DNA of 64,000 bases from RHKX01 sp035759925 (GTDB lineage: Bacteria; Actinomycetota; Thermoleophilia; Solirubrobacterales; 70-9): positions 1 to 64,000 of the forward strand of contig DASTTY010000109.1 in NCBI GenBank assembly GCA_035759925.1, given 5' to 3'. Of the stretch, positions 50,527 through 58,260 are shown piece after piece; the first letter of the stretch is position 1; every line of letters starts with the position of its first letter. Position numbers and translations under genes: made by a program. Below the pieces are notes generated by a model. The model was given only the letters and a program-made list of their open reading frames with translations. It had not been told where the DNA came from and made no database searches.

Positions 50527-51204
50527 TCACGCCAGGTAGAAGTACAGCGCGTAGAGGAGGTCGACTGCCGGGCTCGACGTGTGGACCGTCACCTCCGGCG
50601 GAACGTCGAGGAGCTGTTCGGAGTAGTTGAAGATGACCCGGACGCCGGCCTCGACGAGCCGGTCGGCGACCTCCTGAGCCGCCTCGGCAGGTACTGCGAG
50701 GACCCCGACGACCACCTCCTCGGCGCTGATGAAGTCCTCGAGCTCGTCGAGCGGGCGAACCTCGATCCCACCGATCTTCTTGCCGGTCAGCTTCGGCGAG
50801 ACGTCGAAGATCGAGACGATCCGAAAGCCGTGGTCGGCGAAGATGTCGGAGGTGGCGATCGCCTGCCCGAGGTGGCCGGCCCCGAACAGCGCGATGTTGT
50901 GGTGCCCCGAGGTGCGGAGGATCTTGCGGATCTCGGCGACCAGGGAGTCGACGTTGTAGCCGACGCCGCGCTTGCCGAACTTGCCGAAGCCCGAGAGGTC
51001 GCGGCGGATCTGGGTCGAGTTGACGTGCGTCCACGAGGCGAGGTCCTGCGAGGAGATCGTCTCCCGGCCCATCTTCCGGGCCTGGATCAGGACCTGAAGG
51101 TAGCGGGCGAGCCGGGCCGCGACGCCGAGCGAGAGCCGCTCGGAAACCTGGCCGTTGCGAGTCGCGCCCGCGGCGGGAAGGTCTGTGGTGCGCCGCGCGC
51201 TCAC
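50527..51204 (-). CDS. rex: redox-sensing transcriptional repressor Rex
   Basis: Rex senses the NADH/NAD+ ratio and represses respiratory and fermentative genes. The 225-residue protein has an N-terminal winged helix (RLARYLQVLIQARKMGRETI, then SSQDLASWTHVNSTQIRRDL) and a Rossmann domain with ALFGAGHLGQA. The end AVDLLYALYFYLA is the domain-swapped helix. The GTG start overlaps the glutaredoxin stop (GTGA). I saw no TTGTGAA-type Rex site at the operon promoter, so targets are probably elsewhere. Confidence 0.95.
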   Translation of the reverse strand: MSARRTTDLPAAGATRNGQVSERLSLGVAARLARYLQVLIQARKMGRETISSQDLASWTHVNSTQIRRDLSGFGKFGKRGVGYNVDSLVAEIRKILRTSGHHNIALFGAGHLGQAIATSDIFADHGFRIVSIFDVSPKLTGKKIGGIEVRPLDELEDFISAEEVVVGVLAVPAEAAQEVADRLVEAGVRVIFNYSEQLLDVPPEVTVHTSSPAVDLLYALYFYLA

Positions 51205-51455
51205 TCCGCAAAGGTACCGAGCCGGGAGCGAAGGAGGTTGGCGTCGAGGACGAGCTCGCTGACGCGCTCGCCGTTGAGCTCGACGACGGGGATCAGCTCG
51301 AGCAGGCTCCGGTGCAGCTCGGGGTCGGTCTCGATGTCGACCTCGCGGAGCTCGAAGGCCGCCCCTTCGCGGCGCAATCCGTCGATCGCGACGCGCGCCT
51401 CGTCGCAGAGATGGCAGCCGGGACGGCCGTAGAGCGTGATCACGTCGGCGGGCAT
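51201..51455 (-). CDS. glutaredoxin-like thiol protein
   Basis: The 84-residue thioredoxin-fold protein has strand-loop ITLYGRPGCHLCDEAR with redox CHLC (Cys14, Cys17). The cis-proline lies in ELIPVVELNGE. It resembles the DUF836/glutaredoxin group often found next to rex in actinobacteria. It would reduce disulfides or mixed thiols in the cytoplasm. It is coupled to rex by a 4-bp overlap and follows tsaD by 8 bp. Confidence 0.9.
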   Translation of the reverse strand: MPADVITLYGRPGCHLCDEARVAIDGLRREGAAFELREVDIETDPELHRSLLELIPVVELNGERVSELVLDANLLRSRLGTFAE

Positions 51456-51463
51456 CAGGCGAC

Positions 51464-52456
51464 CTAGCGGGCGGCGGCGTCGAGATCGAGATAGCCGGGA
51501 TAGGCGATCGCCTCACTGTGGCGAGCGGCGGATCCGATCATCGCGGCGTTGTCGGTGCAGAGCTCGGGCGGGACGAGCTTGAGCCGGATGCCACGCTCGG
51601 CGCAGAGCTCGGCGGCCCGCTCGCGCAGCAGGGCGTTCGCCGCGACGCCGCCGCCGAGCGCAACCGCCTCCCACCCCCCGGTCTCGATCGCTCGTCGCAG
51701 CTTCGCGACGAGCTGGCCGACGACCGCGCTCTGAAAGCTCGCCGCGAGGTCGGCGCGGCGCTCCTCGGTCGCCTCGGCACCGAGGTCGCGCACCGCATAG
51801 ACGAGCGCCGTCTTCAGCCCGCTGAAGCTGAAGTCGAGGCTGCCGTCGTGGCTCATCGCGATCGGGAGCCGGAACGCCTCCGGGTCGCCCGACTCGGCCT
51901 CGCGCTGGATCGCCGGCCCGCCTGGGAAACCGAGGCCGAGCAGTCGCGCGGCCTTGTCGAGCGCCTCGCCGGCGGCGTCGTCGAGCGTCTGACCGGCGAC
52001 GGCGAACGTGCGATGGTCGTGGACCTCGGCGAGCAAGGTGTGGCCGCCGCTCGCGATCAGCGCCAGGAACGGCGGCTCGAGCGGATCCGGCTCGAGGAAC
52101 GCGGCAGCGACGTGGCCGTGGAGGTGATCGACCGGGATCAGCGGCTTTCCGGTCGCCGCCGCCAGGGACTTCGCGGTGTTGACGCCGACGAGCAGGGCGC
52201 CGATCAGGCCCGGCTTCGCGGTCACCGCGATCGCATCGATCTCGCCGAGCCCGCTGCCGGCGTCCTCGAGCGCCGACTCGAGCACCGGGTTGATCAGCTC
52301 GAGGTGCTTCCGCGAGGCGACCTCCGGGACGATTCCGCCGTAACGCGCGTGCAGGCGCGCCTGCGAGGAAACGACATTGCTGAGCACGTTGGGGCCGTCG
52401 AGCACCGCCGCGCAGGTGTCGTCGCAGGACGTCTCGATGGCGAGGATCCGCGTCAC
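51464..52456 (-). CDS. tsaD: tRNA t6A threonylcarbamoyltransferase subunit TsaD
   Basis: TsaD transfers threonylcarbamoyl from its adenylate to A37 of ANN-decoding tRNAs, with TsaB and TsaE. The 330 residues begin ILAIETSCDDTCAAVLDG and have the metal-binding HxxxH in DHLHGH (His111, His115). ASGGHTLL and FSFSGLKTA are conserved, and the late GGGVAANALLRE and DNAAMIGSAA blocks of the ASKHA fold are intact. tsaE, tsaB and rimI are just upstream in the same operon. Confidence 0.97.
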   Translation of the reverse strand: MTRILAIETSCDDTCAAVLDGPNVLSNVVSSQARLHARYGGIVPEVASRKHLELINPVLESALEDAGSGLGEIDAIAVTAKPGLIGALLVGVNTAKSLAAATGKPLIPVDHLHGHVAAAFLEPDPLEPPFLALIASGGHTLLAEVHDHRTFAVAGQTLDDAAGEALDKAARLLGLGFPGGPAIQREAESGDPEAFRLPIAMSHDGSLDFSFSGLKTALVYAVRDLGAEATEERRADLAASFQSAVVGQLVAKLRRAIETGGWEAVALGGGVAANALLRERAAELCAERGIRLKLVPPELCTDNAAMIGSAARHSEAIAYPGYLDLDAAAR

Positions 52457-52471
52457 GCAGCGACTCGGTCC

Positions 52472-52954
52472 TCAGAACCCGGGCTCGCCGAGCCACATGA
52501 TCATGGCGTCCTCGCCGTTGTCGCTGTAGTAGCGGCGGCGGCGACCGGCGCGACGGAACCCGAGCTTCTCGTACATCGCGATCGCGGCGTGGTTGGAGAC
52601 CCGGACCTCGAGCGTGTAGCGCTCGTCGCGGCCGGCCTCGTCCAGCATCCGCTCGACCATCCGTGCGGCGACGCCGAGCCGGCGCAGATCGGGATCGACG
52701 GCGACGTTCATCAGGTGGAAGACGTCGGCGTAGCGCGAGCAGACGAGGTAGCCGATGATCTCGTCGCCGGCGACGGCGGCGATGCAGACGCCGGAGGGCT
52801 TCGAGACCTCGAGGACGAACATCGCCAGCGACCACGGCGCCGGGAACGAGCGCCGCTCGATCGACAGGACGGCCGGGAGATCGCCGTAGGCGATCCGCCG
52901 GAACGTGACCTCGCCGGGGCCGATGATCGCTGATTCAGCTGCCATTTCGCTCAA
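52472..52954 (-). CDS. rimI: ribosomal protein alanine N-acetyltransferase RimI-like
   Basis: The 160-residue GNAT enzyme acetylates protein N-termini, classically ribosomal protein S18. The acetyl-CoA loop is VDPDLRRLGVAARMVERML. The family ending LEVRVSNHAAIAMYEKLGFR, then RRYYSDNGEDAMIMW is clear. Its start lies inside the 3' end of tsaB (20-bp overlap), and tsaD follows 15 bp later. rimI next to tsaB-tsaD is a common arrangement. ATG 52945 is an alternative start. Confidence 0.93.
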   Translation of the reverse strand: MSEMAAESAIIGPGEVTFRRIAYGDLPAVLSIERRSFPAPWSLAMFVLEVSKPSGVCIAAVAGDEIIGYLVCSRYADVFHLMNVAVDPDLRRLGVAARMVERMLDEAGRDERYTLEVRVSNHAAIAMYEKLGFRRAGRRRRYYSDNGEDAMIMWLGEPGF

Positions 52955-53636
52955 GCCAACGCTCCGCGTCGGGTCGTCTCATGTACTTCGGGGTCACGCC
53001 GGCCGGGAAATGCGCCGAGCCGGGGCCCATCTTGGCGGCCAACCGGCAGACCTGCCGCGCCGAGAGACGGTGCGCAGGATCGTCGTCAGCCGGGATGACG
53101 AGGCCCTCGGCCTCGATCTCGCTCCTGAATCGTACTGCGCCCTCGCCGGCGGCAATCGCGTCTTCGAGGTCGCCGCCGAGCGCCGCGACGACCCCGCCGG
53201 GAGCGGCGACCACCGGTTCGCAGGGGCCGGCACCGCGGTCGACGGCGGCGAAGACCTCGCCGCGGCGGGCATCGACGATGCCGACCCGGGGTCGCCCTAC
53301 CGCTCGCTCGTCGTCGGCGATCCCGGCGGCGAGCGCCGCGGTCGTGTCGATCCCCGCGACCGGCAGGCGGCGGGCCTGGGAGAGCGCCCGCGCCGTGCTG
53401 ATCGCGATCCGAAGGCCGGTGAACGACCCCGGGCCCCTGCCGACCGCGATCGCCCCGATCCGCTCCCATCCGCCGGCCTCGCCGACGGCGGTATCGATCA
53501 TCCCGAGCAGCGCCGCGCCGGCCACCGGCCGGCCATCTGGGCCGGGTCCCTGCGCCGCCTCGTGGACGACCTCGTCGTCGCCGGCGAGCACCGCCACCGT
53601 CGTCCAAGCCGTCGCCGTGTCGAAGCCGAGGATCAC
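52935..53636 (-). CDS. tsaB: tRNA t6A biosynthesis protein TsaB
   Basis: TsaB is the ASKHA-fold partner of TsaD in t6A synthesis. The 233-residue protein starts at GTG (VILGFDTATAWTTVAVL), overlapping tsaE by 4 bp. The conserved GRGPGSFTGLRIAISTARAL and VGIVDARRGEVFAAV are visible. The C-terminal part, ending TPKYMRRPDAERW, is longer than minimal TsaB but usual for actinobacteria. The longer frame from 53738 lacks support, since its extra residues are Arg/Gly-rich. Confidence 0.95.
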   Translation of the reverse strand: MILGFDTATAWTTVAVLAGDDEVVHEAAQGPGPDGRPVAGAALLGMIDTAVGEAGGWERIGAIAVGRGPGSFTGLRIAISTARALSQARRLPVAGIDTTAALAAGIADDERAVGRPRVGIVDARRGEVFAAVDRGAGPCEPVVAAPGGVVAALGGDLEDAIAAGEGAVRFRSEIEAEGLVIPADDDPAHRLSARQVCRLAAKMGPGSAHFPAGVTPKYMRRPDAERWLERNGS

Positions 53637-54082
53637 CGGTGCCTCACGATCGTGATCAGCCGTTCGTCGCCGCCGGCGTGGACGAGCTCGACTTTCGCCG
53701 CCGGCCGGGCGATCACGGCGGCGGCCGGCCCCGGCCACTCGACGAACGCGATCGCGTCCGCCGTCAGGTAATCGTCGAGCAGCGCCGGGTCCTCACCGGC
53801 GAGCCCGGAGTCGCCGGCGAGCCGGTACAGGTCGAGGTGCGAGACGGGCACGCGTCCCTCGTAGCGCTGGCCGATCGTGAAGGTCGGCGACGTGACCGGT
53901 CCCGAAACCCCGAGCGCCCGGGCGGCGCCGCGCACGAAGGTCGTCTTGCCGGAGCCGAGGTCGCCGGTCAGCAGGACGACGTCGCCGGGGCGCAGGCCGG
54001 CGGCGAGCTCGGCGGCGATCTCCTCGGTCCGCCCGGCGCCGTCGGAGCGGTGCCGCTCCCGCCGTTCGCTCGCGCCCGGCAT
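53633..54082 (-). CDS. tsaE: tRNA t6A biosynthesis ATPase TsaE
   Basis: TsaE is the ATPase that resets the TsaBD complex. The 149 residues contain Walker A GDLGSGKTT (Lys46), the conserved TSPTFTIGQRYEG, HLDLYRLAG, and FVEWPG. Length fits the family. It starts 1 bp after the uracil-DNA glycosylase stop and overlaps tsaB by 4 bp. Confidence 0.96.
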   Translation of the reverse strand: MPGASERRERHRSDGAGRTEEIAAELAAGLRPGDVVLLTGDLGSGKTTFVRGAARALGVSGPVTSPTFTIGQRYEGRVPVSHLDLYRLAGDSGLAGEDPALLDDYLTADAIAFVEWPGPAAAVIARPAAKVELVHAGGDERLITIVRHR

Positions 54083-54769
54083 CTACGGCGCGAAGATGTC
54101 GAGCTGGTCCTCGCCGCGCCCGGGCCCGGGCGGCGGCGCCTCTGCCGGCGCCCCTGCCGGCATCTCCGCCTGCGCCTGTTCCGGCGCCGGCTCGGCGAGC
54201 AGGCGGCCGAGCGTCGCGAAGTCCTCGCTCATCGTGGCCCGCAGGCCCGGCGTCCGCAGCGCCGCCGCCGGATGGAGGATCGGGAAGACGCGGACGGTCC
54301 GCTCGCCGAGCTGATGGAGCTGAGGCTTTCCGCGAACCTTCGTGATCCCGGTCTGGTTGGCGGTGATCAGCTTCGTCGCGAAGTTCCCGAGCGTCACGAT
54401 CACCTTCGGCTCGATCAGCCGGACCTTCTCGAGCAGGTAGGGCCGGCACGCCTCGAGCTCGCCGGGCTGCGGATCGCGATTGCCCGGCGGCCTGCACATC
54501 AGCGTGTTGGCGATGAAGACGGAGTCGCGGTCGAGGCCGATCTCGCCGAGCAGCTCGTTGAGCAGGCCGCCGGCCCGGCCGACGAACGGAAGGCCCCGGC
54601 GGTCCTCTTCGGCACCAGGGGCTTCGCCGATGAACATCAGGTCCGCATCGGCGTTGCCGGCGCCGAAGACCACCTTCGTGCGGGTCTCGGCGAGCGGGCA
54701 GAGCGTGCATCCTGACGCCTCCCGATAGACCTCGACGAGCGCCTCGCGACGTTCGGTCGCTTCGCTCAC
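54083..54769 (-). CDS. uracil-DNA glycosylase, Fe-S family 4 (UdgA type)
   Basis: The 228-residue enzyme removes uracil from DNA. An Fe-S cluster is expected from CTLC (Cys21, Cys24) plus cysteines in NTLMCRPPGN and ELEACRPYLL. Motif 1 is IGEAPGAEEDRRGLPFVGRA and the second catalytic motif is ILHPAAALR. A Pro/Ala-rich tail after residue 195 is not part of the fold. The start is GTG, overlapping the FmdB-like stop (GTGA). It is the second gene of the long operon. Confidence 0.93.
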   Translation of the reverse strand: MSEATERREALVEVYREASGCTLCPLAETRTKVVFGAGNADADLMFIGEAPGAEEDRRGLPFVGRAGGLLNELLGEIGLDRDSVFIANTLMCRPPGNRDPQPGELEACRPYLLEKVRLIEPKVIVTLGNFATKLITANQTGITKVRGKPQLHQLGERTVRVFPILHPAAALRTPGLRATMSEDFATLGRLLAEPAPEQAQAEMPAGAPAEAPPPGPGRGEDQLDIFAP

Positions 54770-55026
54770 GAGCCCGGCTTCCGCTCCCGGTTGCGGGCGA
54801 GATCGCGCTTGAAGCGCCGGCGGGCCCCGTCCCGATCGATCCCGCGGCGATCCTCCATCCGCCGCTTCTGCGCGGCCGTCGGCTGCCGGCTCAGACCGAA
54901 CGACGAGAACCGGCGGCCGGCGCCGGCCTTCCCGCAGGAGGGACAGGCCGCCGCCTCCGTTCCGGCCGGGACCAGCTCCTCGAACAGCGCGCCGCATTCG
55001 CCGCATTCGAACTCGTAGATCGGCAT
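54766..55026 (-). CDS. FmdB family zinc ribbon protein
   Basis: The 86-residue protein starts MPIYEFECGECGALFEEL. It has a zinc ribbon of Cys8-x2-Cys11 and Cys28-x2-Cys31 (CPSCGKAG), then a short linker and a strongly basic tail (RRRFKRDLARNRERK). The family is of unknown function and often lies near glycosylase, ion channel or formamidase genes. It is probably the first gene of the ten-gene operon, with its promoter in the 160-bp gap before the divergent DUF2520 gene. Confidence 0.9.
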   Translation of the reverse strand: MPIYEFECGECGALFEELVPAGTEAAACPSCGKAGAGRRFSSFGLSRQPTAAQKRRMEDRRGIDRDGARRRFKRDLARNRERKPGS

Positions 55027-55186
55027 CGGGCCTGATCGTAGACGGGGACGCGGATCGGGCCTGCGGCGCGGCTATCATCCGGGGCCGGCTCGTGGCCGCT
55101 ATCCGACGGGAAGCGGACCGATCACGACCGAGCCGGTCTCGAACAGCAAGACGACCGTCTGGTATCTCGACCGGGAACTGGAACGG

Positions 55187-55960
55187 ATGCAGCCCCCGAA
55201 CCCGCAAATCTCCCCGATCCCGCCGATCACGCTGGTCGGCGCCGGGCGCGTGGGCGGCAGCATCCACCGGGCCCTCATCGCCGCCGGTGCCGACGCCCGC
55301 CTGCTCGGCCGCGACGAATCCGGCGGCGGCGATGCCGAGGCCGTCCTTCTCTGCGTCCCCGACGGCGAGATCGAGTCCGCCTGCCGGCGGGCCGTCGCCA
55401 CGACTCCCCACCTCCGCTTCGCCGGCCACACCAGCGGCTCGAGGTCGCTGTCCGCGCTCGATTCGGCCGCCGCGGCCGGCGTCGACTGCTTCTCGCTGCA
55501 CCCGCTGCAGACCGTTCCCGACGGCGCGACCGACCTCACCGGTGCGCCGGCGGCGATCGCCGGCACCACGCCCGGGGCGGTCGCGTTCGCGCACGCGATC
55601 GCGGACCGCTGCCAGATGGTCCCCTTCGACGTGCCCGAGGAGTCCCGCGCCGCCTATCACGCCGCCGCCGCGATCGCCTCGAACTTCCTCGTCGCCCTCG
55701 AGGCGAGCGCCGAGGAGCTGCTCGAGGCGGCCGGGGTCGACGATGCCCGCGAGCTTCTCGCCCCGCTCGTCCTCCGCACCGCAGCGAACTGGGCTGAGCG
55801 TGGCGAGGCGGCGCTGACCGGCCCGATCGCCCGTGGCGACGAGGCAACCGTGGCGGCCCATCTCGATGCGATCGCCGCTGCCGCCCCGCGGCTGCTCCCG
55901 CTGTATGAGGCACTCGCCGAGCGGACCCGCGAGATCGCGGCTTGCCGGGAGCGGCGATGA
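55187..55960 (+). CDS. DUF2520 / Rossmann-like oxidoreductase
   Basis: The 257-residue protein has an N-terminal NAD(P)-binding motif (ITLVGAGRVGGSIHRALIAA), FAGHTSGSRSLSALD, and SLHPLQTVPDGATDL. A helical C-terminal DUF2520 domain (ESRAAYHAAAAIASNFLVAL) follows. It is distantly related to ketopantoate reductase and pyrroline-5-carboxylate reductase. The ATGA overlap with panC suggests a role in pantothenate synthesis, perhaps as the missing ketopantoate reductase. A weak -10 (TATCAT, 55073-55078) lies upstream. Confidence 0.88.
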   Translation: MQPPNPQISPIPPITLVGAGRVGGSIHRALIAAGADARLLGRDESGGGDAEAVLLCVPDGEIESACRRAVATTPHLRFAGHTSGSRSLSALDSAAAAGVDCFSLHPLQTVPDGATDLTGAPAAIAGTTPGAVAFAHAIADRCQMVPFDVPEESRAAYHAAAAIASNFLVALEASAEELLEAAGVDDARELLAPLVLRTAANWAERGEAALTGPIARGDEATVAAHLDAIAAAAPRLLPLYEALAERTREIAACRERR

Positions 55961-56841
55961 GGGTCGTCGAGACCAAGCGGAAGCTGCGCGAGGCGCTCGC
56001 CCCGGCCCGGCGCGAGGAGCAGACGATCGGCCTGGTGCCGACGATGGGCTACCTCCACGACGGCCACGTCGCACTGATCGAGGCCGCCCGCAGCGAGTGC
56101 GATGTAGTGGTGATGAGCCTGTTCGTCAACCCGGCGCAGTTCGGGCCCGGCGAGGACCTCGAGAGCTACCCCCGCGACCGCGACCGCGATGTCGCGATCG
56201 CCGAAGCGGCCGGCGTCGACCTCGTCTATGCCCCCGCCGTCGAGGAGGCGTACCCGCCCGGCTTCGCGACTTCGGTCGAGGTCGAAGGGCTGACCGAGGT
56301 CCTCTGCGGCGCCCCCGGCCGGCGCGGGCCCGAGCACTTCCGAGGGGTCACGACGATCGTCGCCAAGCTCTTCAACGCCGTCGGCCCCGATGCCGCCTAC
56401 TTCGGCCAGAAGGACGCCCAGCAGGTGGTCGTGATCCGCCGGATGGTCGCCGACCTCGACTTCCCGGTCCGGATCGAGGTCCGGCCTACCGTCCGTGAGG
56501 CCGACGGCCTGGCGATGTCGTCGCGGAACGCCCATCTGAGCCCGGCCGACCGCGGGCGGGCGCCGGCGCTGCACCGGGCGTTGAGCGCAGCGGCGGCGAG
56601 CGCCCTGCCGGGATCTGCGGTCGACGATGCGCTCGCCGCTGCGCGGGCCGAGCTCGCCGAGTCCGGCGTCGAGGCCGAGTACCTCGAAGCCCGCGACGCC
56701 GAGGACCTCAGTCCGATCGAGAGCTTCAACGGCCGCCCGGCTCTGATCGCCGTCGCGGCGCGGGTCGGAGACACCCGGCTGATCGACAACGTCGTCGTCG
56801 AACCGGCGGCGCCACAACCAGAGAGGCAGGAACCCCGATGA
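55957..56841 (+). CDS. panC: pantoate--beta-alanine ligase
   Basis: PanC joins pantoate and beta-alanine using ATP to make pantothenate. The 294-residue protein has LVPTMGYLHDGHVALIEAAR with the HxxH-like ATP site (His34, His37). SLFVNPAQFGPGEDLESYPR, the GVTTIVAKLFNAV block, FGQKDAQQVVVIRRM, and MSSRNAHLSPADRGRAP (KMSKS equivalent) follow. ATG 55957 overlaps the DUF2520 stop by 4 bp and replaces an earlier in-frame ATG at 55942. It overlaps panB by 4 bp. Confidence 0.97.
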   Translation: MRVVETKRKLREALAPARREEQTIGLVPTMGYLHDGHVALIEAARSECDVVVMSLFVNPAQFGPGEDLESYPRDRDRDVAIAEAAGVDLVYAPAVEEAYPPGFATSVEVEGLTEVLCGAPGRRGPEHFRGVTTIVAKLFNAVGPDAAYFGQKDAQQVVVIRRMVADLDFPVRIEVRPTVREADGLAMSSRNAHLSPADRGRAPALHRALSAAAASALPGSAVDDALAAARAELAESGVEAEYLEARDAEDLSPIESFNGRPALIAVAARVGDTRLIDNVVVEPAAPQPERQEPR

Positions 56842-57758
56842 GCACCGAACCACGGGTACCGAACACCCCGCCCGACGAGCGCCCGAAGGTCTCGATCCCC
56901 CGCTTGCACGAGATGCGCGAGCTCGGCGAGCCGATCGCGATGGTCACCGCCTACGACTTCCCGTCGGCGCAGGTGGCCGAGGAGGCCGGCGTCGACATCG
57001 TCCTCGTCGGAGATTCCGGGGCGATGACCGTGCTCGGCTACGACACGACGGTCCCGGTCGGTATGGACGAGATGCTGATGCTCGCCGCCGCCGCTCGCCG
57101 CGGCCTGAAGACGGCGTTCCTGGTCGGCGACATGCCGTTCGGCTCCTACGAGAACTCGAACGAGCAGGCGATCGCCAATGCCCAGCGGTTCATCAAGGAA
57201 GCGGGGTGCGACGCGGTCAAGCTCGAACGCGGCGGCGCCTCGGTCGATCGTGCACGGGCGATCGTCCGGGCTGGGATTCCGGTGATGGGCCACGTCGGCC
57301 TGACGCCGCAGACGGCGACCGCGCTCGGCGGTTACAAGGCGCAGGGCCGGACCGGCGAGAAGGCCGCCCAGATCGCCGAGGACGCCTTCGCGCTCCAGGC
57401 CGTCGGCTGCTTCGCGATCGTCTTCGAGGCCGTGCCCGCCGCCGTGACCAAGGCGATCATGCCGCGGATGGAGGTGCCGACGATCGGGATCGGCGCCGGC
57501 GACGCCACCGACGGTCAGGTTCTCGTCTTCCACGACCTGCTCGGCATCAACACCGGCCATACGGCCCGCTTCGTCAAGCGCTATGCCGACATCCACGACG
57601 CGATGGTCGCCGGCCTCGGCGCCTACGTCACCGACGTCCGCAACGGTCGCTTCCCGGAGGACTCGCATACCTATTCGATCGACCCCGACGAGCTCGCCGC
57701 CCTCGAGCAGTACCTGGAGCAGGACACCCTCGCGGGCAGTAGCCCCTGGGACTGGTAG
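56838..57758 (+). CDS. panB: 3-methyl-2-oxobutanoate hydroxymethyltransferase
   Basis: PanB adds a hydroxymethyl group from methylene-tetrahydrofolate to ketoisovalerate, the first step to pantoate. The 306-residue TIM-barrel enzyme shows MVTAYDFPSAQVAEEAGVDI, VGDSGAMTVLGYDTTVPV, VGDMPFGSY, GIPVMGHVGLTPQ, and PTIGIGAGDATDGQVLVFHD. The metal ligands in VGDSG and DMPFG are intact. It completes the DUF2520-panC-panB operon. Its end is 3 bp from the convergent lipoprotein gene. Confidence 0.97.
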   Translation: MSTEPRVPNTPPDERPKVSIPRLHEMRELGEPIAMVTAYDFPSAQVAEEAGVDIVLVGDSGAMTVLGYDTTVPVGMDEMLMLAAAARRGLKTAFLVGDMPFGSYENSNEQAIANAQRFIKEAGCDAVKLERGGASVDRARAIVRAGIPVMGHVGLTPQTATALGGYKAQGRTGEKAAQIAEDAFALQAVGCFAIVFEAVPAAVTKAIMPRMEVPTIGIGAGDATDGQVLVFHDLLGINTGHTARFVKRYADIHDAMVAGLGAYVTDVRNGRFPEDSHTYSIDPDELAALEQYLEQDTLAGSSPWDW

Positions 57759-57761
57759 GAC

Positions 57762-58250
57762 CTACGGGCCGACCTTGGCGTTCGAGCTGATCCTGTCGAT
57801 CGTCCACTGCCCGTCGAGGTTGATCAGCGTGACCTCGAGGGTCTCGCCGCCGAACACCCCGCCCTTCGGCTTCGCGGTGACCATGGTTCCCGTGGCCCCG
57901 TTGATCGGCGTGATCGTCACGGCCTTCGCCATCGCTGAGGGCTTCCGGGCCGCCTCGCATCCCTTCACGTTGCCGTAGGAGCGCTTGACGAACTGCGGCG
58001 TGACCAGCTTCGTGCAAACGTCCGGAGCCTTGGCCTTCGTCAGGTAAGTCGCGACGGTCGTCTTGACCTGCTCCTCGTCGGTGGCCGGCTGCCCCTGGTT
58101 GCCGCCGTTCTGAGTCGTTCCCTTGCCGGTCGTCGTCTGCGCCACGACCGGGCCGGTGGTCGGCGGCTCCTCCTTCTCGCCGCAACCGGCGGCAGCGAGC
58201 GCCAGCGCGAGCATGGCGGCGAGAACTGCGGCGGCGGAGCGAAGCTTCAC
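57762..58250 (-). CDS. lipoprotein, NTF2/SnoaL-like fold possible
   Basis: The 162-residue protein (GTG start) has a lipoprotein signal KLRSAAAVLAAMLALALAAA ending at GC, then a Thr/Gly/Gln-rich linker. The globular domain contains DEEQVKTTVATYLTKAKAPD, CTKLVTPQFVKRSYG, and a final VTLINLDGQWTIDRISS. The helix-plus-strand pattern recalls small NTF2-like lipoproteins. ATG 58277 is an alternative start overlapping the acyltransferase stop; GTG 58250 avoids that overlap. The function is unknown. Confidence 0.78.
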   Translation of the reverse strand: MKLRSAAAVLAAMLALALAAAGCGEKEEPPTTGPVVAQTTTGKGTTQNGGNQGQPATDEEQVKTTVATYLTKAKAPDVCTKLVTPQFVKRSYGNVKGCEAARKPSAMAKAVTITPINGATGTMVTAKPKGGVFGGETLEVTLINLDGQWTIDRISSNAKVGP

Positions 58251-58260
58251 GCCCGACAGG

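Noticed and set aside
55027..55186. Rex operator at the promoter of the rex-containing operon
   Set aside because: No TTGTGAA-N6-TTCACAA-like sequence is in the divergent gap; a 10-bp direct repeat (ATCGGGCCTG) there is too weak to interpret.
55092..55817. 241-codon frame overlapping DUF2520
   Set aside because: Ser/Arg/Pro-rich out-of-frame translation of the DUF2520 gene.
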